Assembly (NCBI RefSeq): GCF_921293095.1
Contig: NC_060252.1
Span: forward strand, 7,564,001-7,628,000
Source: Ischnura elegans
Taxonomy: Eukaryota; Arthropoda; Insecta; Odonata; Coenagrionidae
Direction of reading: 5' to 3'
DNA length: 64,000 nucleotides
In this document: positions 13,371-24,427 of the stretch, piece after piece
Layout: each line of letters opens with the position of its first letter
How positions within the stretch are numbered: the stretch's first letter is position 1
Translations under genes and position numbers: made by a program
Notes under the pieces: model-generated
Database searches by the model: none
Told to the model about the DNA's origin: nothing
What the model saw: only the letters and a program-made list of their open reading frames with translations

Positions 13371-13668
13371 ATGTGGATCAATATTCCAGAAAGTTCTAGT
13401 CATCCACGAAGGTTAGTAGTAACGAATACAGAACACGTCATCGCATTTCGAAAAAGAATACATCAGACTATCGACAGCCTGCATTCAACTGTCGCTTCCG
13501 ATCCAGCTCCCCTCCTCCCGCTACTTACGAAGAAAGTACACCCCATTCCCACACCAACCGTCATTTCGATAGAATCACATTTTATGAAATTTATAGAATT
13601 AATCTTCTGGACTTTTTCATCCGTTTCTTCGTTCGTTGAAGTCACCGTCTCTTTATGTGGAAACGAGG

Positions 13669-13734
13669 ATGGAGAGAAATTACTACAAGCCCTCAACGAA
13701 AATACAGAGAAGAATTGCAGTGGTATTGACTGAG
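13669..13734 (+). CDS. Candidate first coding exon, unknown product
   Basis: An ATG at 13669 opens 22 codons (MERNYYKPSTKIQRRI and on) that run into a consensus donor, ACTGAG|GTAAGT. The frame is open upstream to a TAA near 13600, so the true start could differ. I recognise no family. Its value lies in the strong donor and in the in-phase partner at 14699. The longer overlapping frame 13371-13733 stops immediately before the donor and is less attractive. The exon could equally belong to a non-coding RNA. Confidence 0.25.
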
Positions 13735-14698
13735 GTAAGTAAAAACATTTCATTTCCGTAACCTAAGTGAACAGAGGTGGTAACTCTTATTTTGATTAAA
13801 TTACGATATTACTTACGCATAAACATGTCATCAACAAAGCTCATCATACTAAAATATTACATCCGATACTGAATAGTGGGAATAGGCAGTGGATAAATAC
13901 TGTGGAGTTCATGAGCGATAAGAACATTACTAAAACCATTTCGCGATAATTACAAAAGTAAGAAGTATACCTAATTGTGTTCGCATTAGTGCATGAATAG
14001 GCTCCAATACACAATTTTACACTACGTACAATGCATTTCATTTCCACTAATGTATCAAGTTTAATTAACGAATCAAATATGTGGTCCTTAAAAGCCACAT
14101 TGAGCAATAGTATCTTCTATTAAATTCAAGGTTCGTTTTCATCGCTTATGGATAACACCGGCATATACTTCTTCGAATCTACTAGTTATTTCGTTGGTAA
14201 AGATTCTATGAAACGTAAATATTCTATTGATTTTCTAACTCTACGCCAGCTTTGTATGTTTTTTTTATATTCTCAAAATAGCTGCCCTCAGTTCAATTGC
14301 GGATAAATTTTTACATTACATGCACAAATTATTGCTATCTTGTTAATTGGTCAAGCATAAACGAAAAATTCTATATAGTTCCCAAACAAAAGTTCGGAAC
14401 AAAGATCACCAACCTTCAAAAGAACGTATGTAATTAAATTCTGTCAGCAATGTGAATCTCATATTTCACTATGCCATAGATATCACTAAAGCTTACTTTG
14501 CCTTTTTGCATTAGCTCATTTATAATGGCGTTTGTTAGAAGATGGCAAACCTTTCTTGGCGTCATATGAGTGTTATTAAGCCTGAATAATTGATTGAATT
14601 TAATTGATTGTCTTTCATCTGAACATCGAAGAAATAAAATACTCTTGAATGAAATAATTATAACATATTAATGCTCATTTTTTTCTGTTCATTCGCAG

Positions 14699-14824
14699 AT
14701 TCGTTTCCCATCTCAACCCATACCCGGCTGGAGTAACCTGGTCCCGTCATCATTATACAAGAGGGATTGCTTAGCAGTTCATTACGGGTACTACTGGAGT
14801 ATCTATAACCTACTGAAGACATAA
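14699..14824 (+). CDS. Candidate second coding exon, unknown product
   Basis: A strong acceptor (T-rich tract ending CATTCGCAG) opens this segment. In phase 0 from the donor at 13734 it stays open for 41 codons (IRFPSQPIPGWSNLV and on, ending YNLLKT) and stops at 14822-14824. The joined product would be 63 residues, without a signal peptide or known domain. Openness in the predicted phase is mildly supportive, but a frame this short can arise by chance. Confidence 0.25.
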   Translation: MRFPSQPIPGWSNLVPSSLYKRDCLAVHYGYYWSIYNLLKT

Positions 14825-14829
14825 TTTAC

Positions 14830-17800
14830 CTGCGGTTAAAGGAAGGTTAGAGGAAGACATGAGTAGCGCCTGATGGATTTGATTTATTTCCGTGAAGGAA
14901 GTTCGAAATTCATGGTCATCATCGACGATGCTCACTAGAGGTTAGTGATATGTTTACCGTTTCATCATGAGAATCCAATTTGTCATGTCTACAATTACAC
15001 ATAGTTAATTCAGTTGCCTTTATTAGTCGATAATCCTATGGGAGGTTCTGAGGTTATATCCATATTATCTAAAAGAGTCCGTTAGTGATCAGCAAAGCCC
15101 CATTTTAAATATTATAATGGTTCATGCCGCAATAAAATGCTGTCTAGAAATAATTGATTTAATTTCAGATTCAGCAGTCGCCAAGTTCATTCACTGATAA
15201 CCTCCACTATAAGGAATTTGAATTTCTAACTGTGACAAAAAAATCTTGGATTTTAACTGATTCATGAACGAGTTATAACATACATACAGAGCCTATTTTT
15301 CCTAGTCTGAGTGAAGCTATCCCAGATTTAAACGATCGCAGGTGTCATGGTCCCTAATTGTACCATTGGGAGTCAAAACGGAGAAAGACGCGGTCAAATA
15401 GGGTCCTGCCCCTCGCGATCACGGCTTCACGAAAGTTTGCACGTCCATGTCACGTCAGCAGTGAAGTTAGGAAGATGGGAATAAGCTTATCTACTTTCCT
15501 CAACCAAACACGTTTTCCTCTCAAACCCGCTTTTCCCATTTGGTGGTATAATTGCTCTCATCTATCTCACAATGTTTACGCCCAATGTATACATCCTCGA
15601 GAGTCTGGTCTACACGTAACTTGCGCTTTCATAATGGAGTTTAAAATGTAAGGAATGACGCATGTGAACTAAAACGTACGGGGTGTAACGTTCACTATTA
15701 GGACGTACAATTTTTAAGATGTATCCAAGCAGTCAAATCAAGCAGTAGTGGTACGTCCTTCTAAGTCATGCCATAAGGGAGAGAGGTTTTTAAAAACATA
15801 TTTATCAAAACCTTTTATGTATCGTTTTTTTTTTAGACTGTGAAATAAATGTTATATATTTCTACGAAGTTTCCACATGTTACCGTGAAGAATACTCATT
15901 TTGATAATTGGTAGCAATGTCAAACGGTAATAAAAGTGCAATAATTGCATGTAATGCATATTTCACTGGTCTGAATATCGTATTTATATTTAATCCTGTT
16001 ATATTACAAAAAGAAACACAACAACCAACCATCAAGGAAAATTGCACATTTTCTAAAAGACATCATGTGGTGTCAATGAGTTTTCCGTTTCAACAGAAAA
16101 ATAAGGCTCTAAAATTAGTTTATAAAAATAATTTTCTGCAAAAATGTAAAAGCTTCATATTGAATCATGCTGCAAGAGGAGAAGACTCCCTACCTTTTAT
16201 TTGCTGCTGGTCCCATCGGCGGAGGAGATCAGCTTTATCACAGCGACTCCCCAAAACAATTATATTCACCAACACTTCACTTTGAACACTGAACTAACAA
16301 TGAATCATTTGATGAGCCCCTTCACACTTCCACTATACTGGATTAGCACTTGATTCTGCCGTTGAGTAACACAACAGGGAGCTTCAAATTACTTCCACGA
16401 GAGATGAGTAAACGATTAACGTATGATAATCCTCCAAGGATAGAAGCAAAGGCTTTAGGAGATCGTTGATAGCTTCATTTTTTGGCTTGTGCTTTCATTC
16501 AATGGATTGATTGAATCATTCACTCCAACTTTCGTAAACTGTAAAAAAGCAAGGAAAATCCCTTAAACTATAGCACAGAAATTTGTATTGATGACACTTT
16601 ACCAACCTTCATTCATATGTCAAGAGGGGAATGTGACATTGGAAATGCATGCCACGCATACCGTTTTAAGCCATTCTGAAAGGCTTGGTTTCATGATACT
16701 GTAACTACTACAAGTTCATGTCAAGTTTTGAAAAGTTTTCATCGAATAAAACATATGCGAAGATTTGTGACAAGTTCATGTATTCATAAATTAACTTGTA
16801 CGTGGTTATGTATAGCGTATGAAGAACTTGCTGCTAGAGCCAGATTTTGATAATAATTACGAATTATGAAAAGTCTAAACCAAGAATGCCAGTACTGTAA
16901 CTCCATTAATTTTAAACAATTCCTATTGCCTTCTGCCGCAAAAGTAATGAAAATTATGATTAAAAATGCACAAAAATCATGGAATAATAGAGCATTTATG
17001 ATCAAAGGACTTACCAGTACTCTTCAGTGAAGGATAATCCGCCTCTCAACACTAACCGAACTACTGTGAGACTAGTACTTCAGTTCGACAGTGGGAGGAC
17101 TAAGGGGAAATCCCTACTTACACCCCAGAGGTAATGAAGGGCGGGGAATTGCATCAGGATATGAGGGGAGGTTGCGAGGAACGAATAGCCCAACGAAGAG
17201 TCTAAACTGTTGGCCTTGATTTTGAGACCGAGTGCATATCACGAAGGCGGTTTTGTTTACGCGTCGTTGGGACGAGGAGGTGGTTTGGGGGGAGGTACTG
17301 AAAGGGGGGAAGGGACTACTCAGGGAGCCAGAAAAAGACCCAATACATTCCTCTCGTATAATCACGTACTACGTGTTATACCAATAAAGGCTTGCTATAG
17401 GGCAAATAGTTGCAGAGTTAGGTGTTTTTTTTAATTTCACTGCGTTAAGGTAATTTATTTGAAAGTACGAGTTGACAAGTGAATTCAGGAACCTAATTGC
17501 AACACGCTCTATTTTCTGTGCATTCGCCTGCACACTATGGGTGGTTTCACGGTGCATTCCCAAGTTTACACATTTCCGTTCTCGTGTTGATATCGCAGCA
17601 GTGAAATCTTTAAATGCTTCCTATTGCACTGGATCGTTGTCAGGACGATGTGTTTTTGTGGGGAGGGGTGGGCGCAACCCGGGAGGACAGGGGGTTGGAA
17701 CCCTCCTCTGGAAGAATGTGAACATATTTACCCCCAGAAAAGATATTTTATGCTATTTCGGCACTTAAAATTAAACAATTGATGGATCGTCTAAAATCTA

Positions 17801-18750
17801 TTTAGAGAAATCATATCGATGGGTTAGAATAAATTTGTTCTACAGGGGAATATTTTACTGCTAAAATTAATTGGTTGGGGGGACGCGCGTGACCCCTGTT
17901 TACTCCCCCCCTTCTTACACCACTGCTGTTGCCAATCATAAACACCAAGGAGGATTTCTAAATCATTATGCACGAAAGGAAAATGTGATAATCGTTTTTT
18001 ATGATAAATTATTGTGCGATTATAATTCAATTATTTAAAGGTTTAACTCAACTATCCGGAACAGGCTTAGAAGCCTAATCCTTGAAGGAAGAAGAAGAAC
18101 TCAACTATAATGTACAATGTGCTATCTCCCATCCGAAGGTCAATAAACTTCAGTAAAATAAACTGAAATGAGAACTCCAATACATTACGTACCGTTTACT
18201 AACACCACATACTATTTAATGTTGCTGAATTATCTTTATATTCGAGTGGGAGTCGGAGCGATGGCGGTGGGTGACGAGGTTTGTAGTCGTCTGATCCCCC
18301 GACAAACCAACCACTTCAAGTAAACAAAGACGGTTCGCAATAAAATGACTCTGTGGCTTGTATTATGCACAACCGAGTACCGAATTCTAGCCACAGTTGA
18401 TACAATTTTTTTGTCATTTAACTGCATAAAGGTCACAGAATGTCAATGCTTAAGTCATTCGAGTTTCGTATTTATCACACACTCGGCGCGAGAGAGATTC
18501 AATTGATGTGATTTTGCTAATTAGACTGTTACTCACATTAAACCGACAAATTCTGCTTGTAATTGACTTAGGGTGTGGAACGGAGGGCGCGCCGTTGCCT
18601 CCGGGTGCAGTAACTACCTGTTTGTACGACGATTTTATTGATTCGTCGGAGAAGAAAAAATTACAGCTACTTTACTAGATAATATTAAATTTGTTATAAG
18701 ATTTATTAGAAGAAATTAAAAGATACTGTTAAATTTGGCATGCTGCTTAT
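14830..18750. other. Non-coding stretch with GC-rich patches
   Basis: No known gene is seen. G-rich patches near 17270-17330, 17650-17700 and 17870-17925 (the last with runs of C) look like SINE or MITE debris. A GC-rich block lies at 18570-18620. Open frames on both strands overlap here and match nothing I know. Confidence 0.45.
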
Positions 18751-18765
18751 CTTTTTGGAAGGGAA

Positions 18766-19071
18766 ATGTGTCCAAAAGTCCGATTGACTAGTTCTGCACT
18801 GACTATTCTATTTTTCTGCGTGGAAATCTTTTTCTGCAATGCGGAAGCTTTAGATGTTTCCCCATTTTTTCACACAGGAGTGAATGGCCCTTTATCGCTT
18901 GTTCTGCTCTCTCCCTTCCCCAGACACTGCATCCGAGTCAATGATCACCAGAGGGGATGTGCTACGGCGTCCCACTCTCCCGATGTCCAACCAAGAGCAC
19001 ATCGGTGGACAAAGTCCTGGACGGTGCGGCTCGGGGACAGCACAAAGGCGGTGCACTCCAGGAATCAGCAG
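18766..19071 (+). CDS. Candidate coding exon, reading frame unresolved
   Basis: The block is richer in GC than its surroundings and all three plus frames are partly open. The frame from ATG 18766 gives 102 codons with an N-terminal stretch that looks like a signal peptide (LTILFFCVEIFFCNAEA). A second ATG at 18957 opens a 38-codon frame (MCYGVPLSRC and on). A third frame opens at 18884. All reach the same donor, ATCAGCAG|GTGACG. A good acceptor tract (CTCTCTCCCTTCCCCAG) at 18905-18921 could make this an internal exon starting at 18922. It may pair with the acceptor at 21554. No family is recognised. Confidence 0.25.
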
Positions 19072-19399
19072 GTGACGGACATTGAATGAGCGGACGGGTG
19101 AGGAAATAACGTTCTTCTCAACAAATTCTTATCTCAAATAGTCTTCTCTGATGCCCATACCATCTGAGCTCTCCCGAATTAACAATAAAAAAATTAGAGT
19201 AACTTACTTTCATATATTTGAAGTAATATTTCATTTTTAAGTCTTCAACATACATCAAGCCATTTAAAAATCTCTTGTAACGTATCTTGGTCGAAAATAA
19301 ATTAATGCGACGTTCACATTGTCGTCGAAGATTAATTCTGTCATGTTTCTGAAATAATATTTCTTCGCCACTCTGGGGAAAATGACATGAAAAACGATT

Positions 19400-20990
19400 A
19401 TGAAATTCGTCCGTCAGGCACCACGCATTTGTCTCCCATTACTTCCATGAGCAGCATCCCGACTACCTTCTCCTCTTAAATTTATTTAAAAAAAGATACC
19501 TCATGTAGAAGGCCTCGCCTCCCTTCCACACTTTCTTGACAATCGACCTGCACTTCAGGTACCTCAGATACTGACTTTTTAGTCGATCTCTCTCACCTAA
19601 TTCTCACTAAAAATGCCTTCTTCCTAAACGATAAAAATTATCTGCAGATCAAAGGCTGCGCCATGGGAAGTAGATTTAACTCTTCATACGTATGTTTCTT
19701 TCTTGGTCTCCTTGAAGAATCCTTCTTATCTTCCTACCCACTTCACCCCTCACTTGGGCTTTGCTATATAGATGATATTTTCCCTCTCTGGTCTCGTTAA
19801 GAAGACTCACTGAGCTCTTTCATTTCGGCACTCAATGATTTCTCCGAACTATCCTTTACCTCTCACCACTCCCTCTCCCGAATAACATTTCTCGACGTTA
19901 CCATTTCCCTATAAATTAAACATTTCATCACTTCAGTCCACATTAAACCTACTAACAAACAACAATACCCACACTTCAACAGCTGTCACCCCTCACATAC
20001 TAAACAATCCCTTCCTTACTCTCCTCTTTCAGTAAGAGGCCACAGAATTTGCAATAACCCCGAATCCTTGGATATTTTTCTTAATAATCTTAACCACTCT
20101 CCTCTTCGTAGAGGATATCCTGATAATCTTCTTTGTAAGAAAATCCTGCACAATACCTATAAGCCCAAAATTCATACAAATATTCAATCCACACATCTCT
20201 CCCTTTCCACCACATACTTCCGTGGCGTGCAGGCTTTGAACGGAATCATCAGAAGCCTTTTTCCGATTCTTTCCAACAATGTCACTACTGAAAAAAATCT
20301 TCTCTAGCTGTCCATCCTTCCGTCGGCCACCAAATCTGTCTTCCATTCTCAAAACGACTAAACCACTCTCAAGGTTCACTACCCAAACTAGCACTTCACC
20401 TATCCCTTGCCGACGACCCCGGTGCAAAACCTGTGCGATCCTCATTACCCAGTCACTTCCTTACAAATGTTTTACTTTTCCGCTTCCCTCCACTCCGTCC
20501 CCCACTTGCGCAACTAGCAATGTATTTTATATCCTCTTGTGCAATTCCTGCCCCGCATTCTGCCACCACTAATCTAACCACCACTTCGCTCAACCTCCGG
20601 GTTAACAACCATCGAGTTTCTTGCAATTCTACTTCCCCATCTGCTTCGCTTCCTGTCCCTACCCACGCCTTTTCCCACATTTTGAATGTTGATGATTGTA
20701 TCCACATAGGAATACTTGCCTCCCTCCCACCCTCCGCCTCATCGCCAGAATTGAAAACTTTGGAACAATGATGCATATGGCTACACCAGCAAGCTTTCAA
20801 CCCGTCTGGTCTTAACAGGGCCCACTCCTCTTGATAGCCCTCTCCTCTTTCCCCTCCCCCATTCCCCACCCTCTCCCTACCACCTTCTCATCCTAATCTC
20901 CTCAGCCTCTGGTCATCCTCTCTCCTCCTCCTCAGTCCCTACTCGTCTCCTTCCACACGAAGACCGCAACGGTAGAAAATTCGAAACTTT
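19400..20990 (+). mobile_element. Penelope-like element, degraded RT plus GIY-YIG endonuclease
   Basis: Penelope-like elements encode a reverse transcriptase fused to a GIY-YIG nuclease. Here QIKGCAMGSRF (near 19650) and CYIDDIFPLWS (YIDD at 19765-19776) are RT motifs. ITFLDVT follows near 19890, then SFRRPPNLSSIL (near 20308), the Cys pair of RRPRCKTC (near 20409), and NVFYILLC (near 20520) as the start of the GIY-YIG domain. LRVNNHR (near 20598) and a broken tail ending NPSGLN-like (near 20800) complete the domain order. Several frameshifts and stops inactivate it. The 3' flank at about 20955-20995 has a GAAAC motif like those in the other hammerhead-like repeats. It sits in the presumed intron between 19071 and 21555. 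Confidence 0.85.
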
Positions 20991-21554
20991 ACGTGTTCTT
21001 TTATTTCCGTTCAAGTTTTTTTGTGGCCTCTCTTCGCATTTACAGAAGCTTATTTCTCTCACTTTGTCGTCGCACTTTCCTAGTATTCTTTTAACAAAAT
21101 CTTATTCAAAATTACCTGTTATTTCCCGAATATGTTTATTCCAAGATAGAAACTTACTTATGATTACTCACTGATTAATGGCTTAATTAGCTGAAGAACT
21201 CGACCGGAAATCGGGGAATCCAGGTTCGATGCTCTGTCAAGGGGAATGATTTTTTCTCTGGGAATTTTTCACACGAAGCAATTCTCATGATTCAATAGTC
21301 TAATAAACGTTGAATTCCTTTCTGAAAATCGGAACGTAAGCATAGAACAATATCTTTACCGATTAAAATTTCTAAGTAGACTGATGGAAACTCTTCTCCA
21401 CCAATTAAATTATATATATATACTGTAAATAGTTATATATATTATAACTATAATGGCATCAGCATTCCTGGCTAAGCTAAACAAAAGTACGAGTTTTTCA
21501 AGCATAAAAAAGTGTTATAATGTTGTATCTTAATTCCTTTTTATGAAAATACAG

Positions 21555-21784
21555 CACCACCATTACGATGGCTGCGCCAGCAACGCAAAGGACACCGAGA
21601 CAGCATCGCAAGACAACACACAGCAGCGGGCGCTCTACATCATCTATTCAACGATTCTAACACGGCGGTCTATTTGAAGAGATTCCGCCCGTTGCCCATA
21701 CGTCTCGAAGGAATGTCAGATCTCAAGCCATCACGGAAGGAGATAGTTTCAGATGATTTTGATAACACTCAGCCCACTAAATAG
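21555..21784 (+). CDS. Candidate terminal exon, unknown product
   Basis: After a T-rich tract ending AAAATACAG, one frame stays open for 75 codons (APPLRWLRQQRKGHRD onward, ending DFDNTQPTK) and stops at 21782-21784. That frame is the one continued from ATG 18957 through the donor at 19071. The other two frames close after 36-43 codons. The segment is basic at first and acidic at the end, and is GC-richer than its flanks. The product is unknown. Confidence 0.3.
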
Positions 21785-22254
21785 TTATAATTAAATGTAT
21801 TAATTAATAAGAATTTAATGGCAAGTCTTGGGGAAGAATCTCTCTAAAGATGACCTTTCTATACGTATGTATGTATAAACTTTTAAAATGGGATACGGTG
21901 TTCAAGGTTCAATATTGGGGCCAATTCATTTCCTAACAGTATGCAGAAATGATATATTGTTTGCTGTTATACATTGTAATAATTTATGTTGACGTTATCA
22001 TTAGTACGGTTAACATTTGAAACGCAGCCATCAGAGGCACCTATTCGTTTAAAGCAGATTACATGTATTTTATCAAGAAAATAATGAAATTATTAATAAA
22101 GATGACGATCCAGCCTCGATGAGCAGCAAGAGTGAAGAGGAAAAGAAGATAAAATTGCACAATCACGGTGGTATCTATGGTAGTGATATTAGCTGACATA
22201 CCATCCGACAGAGGGAGTGCTGTGCTTCAAAAGTCCTCCTCACAGTACTCTACT
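21785..22254. other. AT-rich spacer
   Basis: Nothing is recognised apart from a TA-rich microsatellite-like tract just upstream (21410-21450). Confidence 0.5.
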
Positions 22255-22345
22255 CAGAGGAATCTTTGAAAAATCTTCGCCTCCACCGGTATTTGAATCC
22301 GCACCCATTGGTTGACAAATCAACACCACAGCCATTACAACAACC
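22255..22345 (-). repeat. tRNA-like SINE fragment
   Basis: On the minus strand GGATTCAAATACC resembles a Pol III B box. It follows at a tRNA-like distance a TGGCTGTGGTGTTGA segment resembling a D-arm and A box. I could not fold a complete cloverleaf, so a tRNA-derived SINE remnant is more likely than a tRNA gene. Confidence 0.35.
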
Positions 22346-23343
22346 AGATCCCAGAGTGCTAGCATGAGAATAGGAAAAAATAATAAACCTACTCTGTGTC
22401 CTTGTGTAACTTTTTTACACCATATGGATAGGTATCGTATTATTATTAAACTAGTCTGCTATTAATGTAGGTAAGCATGAAATATTTACTAAGTACTCAA
22501 ACATTCTCCCGTACCTTAATATACTTCCATTTTCAATTCACAGTAACTATAACTAAAATTTTATATCCCTCCTTTAACCTCATCGTTTACTCAACATTCC
22601 ACCCTTTTCCACAGTTTTCAACATCCCCTTCAATATTCACTCCATCTCACACCCCTCACTCACCCCATCCACACTTCATGCCACCTCTTCCTCCTTCACT
22701 ACAAAGACTCGTGATTTAGGAATCAATAAAAGATTAAATGTTGATAGGGAGGTACGCAAAAGAGGAAGTTTTAAGAAAACCAAAGAGAAGGACTTGGACA
22801 GGAGGAGGTGGAGACAACGGTGGTGTGTGGAACCCCCAAGTGGTCAGAAAACCAGTTGACGAGGAAGGGAGATTAGGCTAAGTCTATGGATGAAGTACAG
22901 TCAGATGAGCATATGTTGGAATTTGTACAAAAATTATATTACCTTATTTCTCAATGGAACATTATAAATTGCTTAAAAACGAGTTTGAGACGCATTGCAA
23001 AACTATACCTGTACATAAAAATGTAATTATCACCTTATGACCCAAATTACTGGTCCCAGAATCGCAAAATTAGTTTTTGATAACGTAACATTTGGACGGT
23101 GAATGCACGCATTGGCAAAGAATAATTTTGCGGCTGTTTAAAATTTGAACTCCTTTTTTTTTTAAAGAAGCTCTTATCACATTATTCTATTGTTAAAAAT
23201 CAATTTCATAATGAACACAAAGAGATCATGTTAAAAATCTTTAAATTATGCAATAATTTGCTATTTGACGTGATTATATTTTAAGATTTCTTTTTCCCAG
23301 GAAGCTTCGCTTTGAATTTAAGCCTTATCACATTTTATTTAAA
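22346..23343. other. Non-coding stretch
   Basis: No gene is recognised. A C/T/A-rich tract at 22550-22700 produces a low-complexity open frame. Confidence 0.5.
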
Positions 23344-23346
23344 TAA

Positions 23347-24424
23347 GGGCCCCAGCGAACTGGCAACTTTAACTACCGGCGACTAAACAATTTACTCACT
23401 CAATAGTTCGCTACCGCGCACTGGCGATGAAATGGTTGCCTCTTTGCTCAGTTTACAATGGATCTCGTGGAAGCTAGTTGTGTTGTTGCGCTCATTCTGA
23501 GACAGCGAAAAAATAAGCAAAGGAAAAAAAGGTTTTGGGTACAGTATTTGTCCTTGTGGACTATCCTCTTTTTAGAGTAATTTACATAAACTATACTGCA
23601 TGTAAAATTGGTAGGAGAAGTTCATAGAACTTTCGTTTAATCTAAAATTTTGTTGCCTTTAATTCCAATTAATTAAATGATCACAAATTCAAACACCTAA
23701 ATATTATAGATATCTAACTTAAATTAAATAAATCTAGTTTACATAGGTAGCAGAAATGATCATCAACAGCTTTAATCGCAAATTGGGCACCAGTGAAGCT
23801 TTAAGAATGGTGGAGTGGCTATTTAACATGGGACCAGATATCAGGGAAGAGATATATCCATCTACTTATACATGGAAAGGAGACCTAACTATTGAGAAGA
23901 GCCTACGTTGGATAGAGAAACACATGGGGAGGAAACTCAAGAAAATACAATATGACGCGAGCTAGGAAGGATTGGGATGCAGTCAGTGGCGTAAATATGG
24001 TGGGGAGGGGAGTGATACATCCCCCCATACCATTAGAGGAATATAAAAGATATTTTAAAAAAGTGCCTAATATTGAAATATAATAACTGTATCTGCTTAA
24101 ATTTAAATTTTTAGCGCCAAAATGCTCTAAAATGTATATCGAGGCTTGTCATTTTTCAAAACCCTTCCCAAAATGTGCTCCGAACAAGTGCCGTGAAGCA
24201 ACTGAAAAGTTGAGAGTGCGCGGGGTTGGGCAAAAACCCACGCGACCTATTCCTTCCGGCAACAGTTTAATCACCCTCTGAATAGGTCCGGACGCAATTA
24301 TTTAGTTGCCGCAACTAAAAAGTCGCCAGTGCGCGGGACCGCAGTCAATACCCTGTGTTTCATTTGAACTTCCATAAAGCAACTAAATAGTTGCTTTGAA
24401 AATGTTGCCAGTGCGCGGGGGCCT
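23347..24424. mobile_element. PIF/Harbinger-like DNA transposon, 1.08 kb
   Basis: The left end GGGCCCCAGCGAACTGG and the reverse complement of the right end AGGCCCCCGCGCACTGG match at 14 of 17 positions. TAA precedes the element (23344-23346) and follows it (24425-24427), a three-base duplication typical of PIF/Harbinger. Internally, the motif GCCAGTGCGCGG and its relatives recur near both ends, with GCAACTnAA(A/T)AGTTGC palindromes. The 69-codon frame 23756-23965 (VEWLFNMGPDIREEIYP, then KSLRWIEKHMGRKL) is the only sizeable one and may be a relic of an accessory gene; I do not recognise it. Confidence 0.65.
23756..23965 (+). CDS. Unknown 69-codon frame inside the Harbinger-like element
   Basis: The frame runs from ATG to TAG with a balanced amino-acid make-up (RMVEWLFNMGPDIREE, STYTWKGDLTIEKSLRWIE) unlike the low-complexity frames around it. 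It may be a remnant of a Myb/SANT-like or other element-encoded protein. I cannot assign a family. Confidence 0.3.
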   Translation: MIINSFNRKLGTSEALRMVEWLFNMGPDIREEIYPSTYTWKGDLTIEKSLRWIEKHMGRKLKKIQYDAS

Positions 24425-24427
24425 TAA

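Noticed and set aside
13371-13733. 120-codon plus-strand frame
   Set aside because: It is stopped by a TGA directly before the strong donor at 13734; the other frame (ATG 13669) reads through to the donor and links to 14699.
20029-20869. Two 138-codon minus-strand frames
   Set aside because: They are antisense to the Penelope-like coding region, whose motifs on the plus strand explain the open reading.
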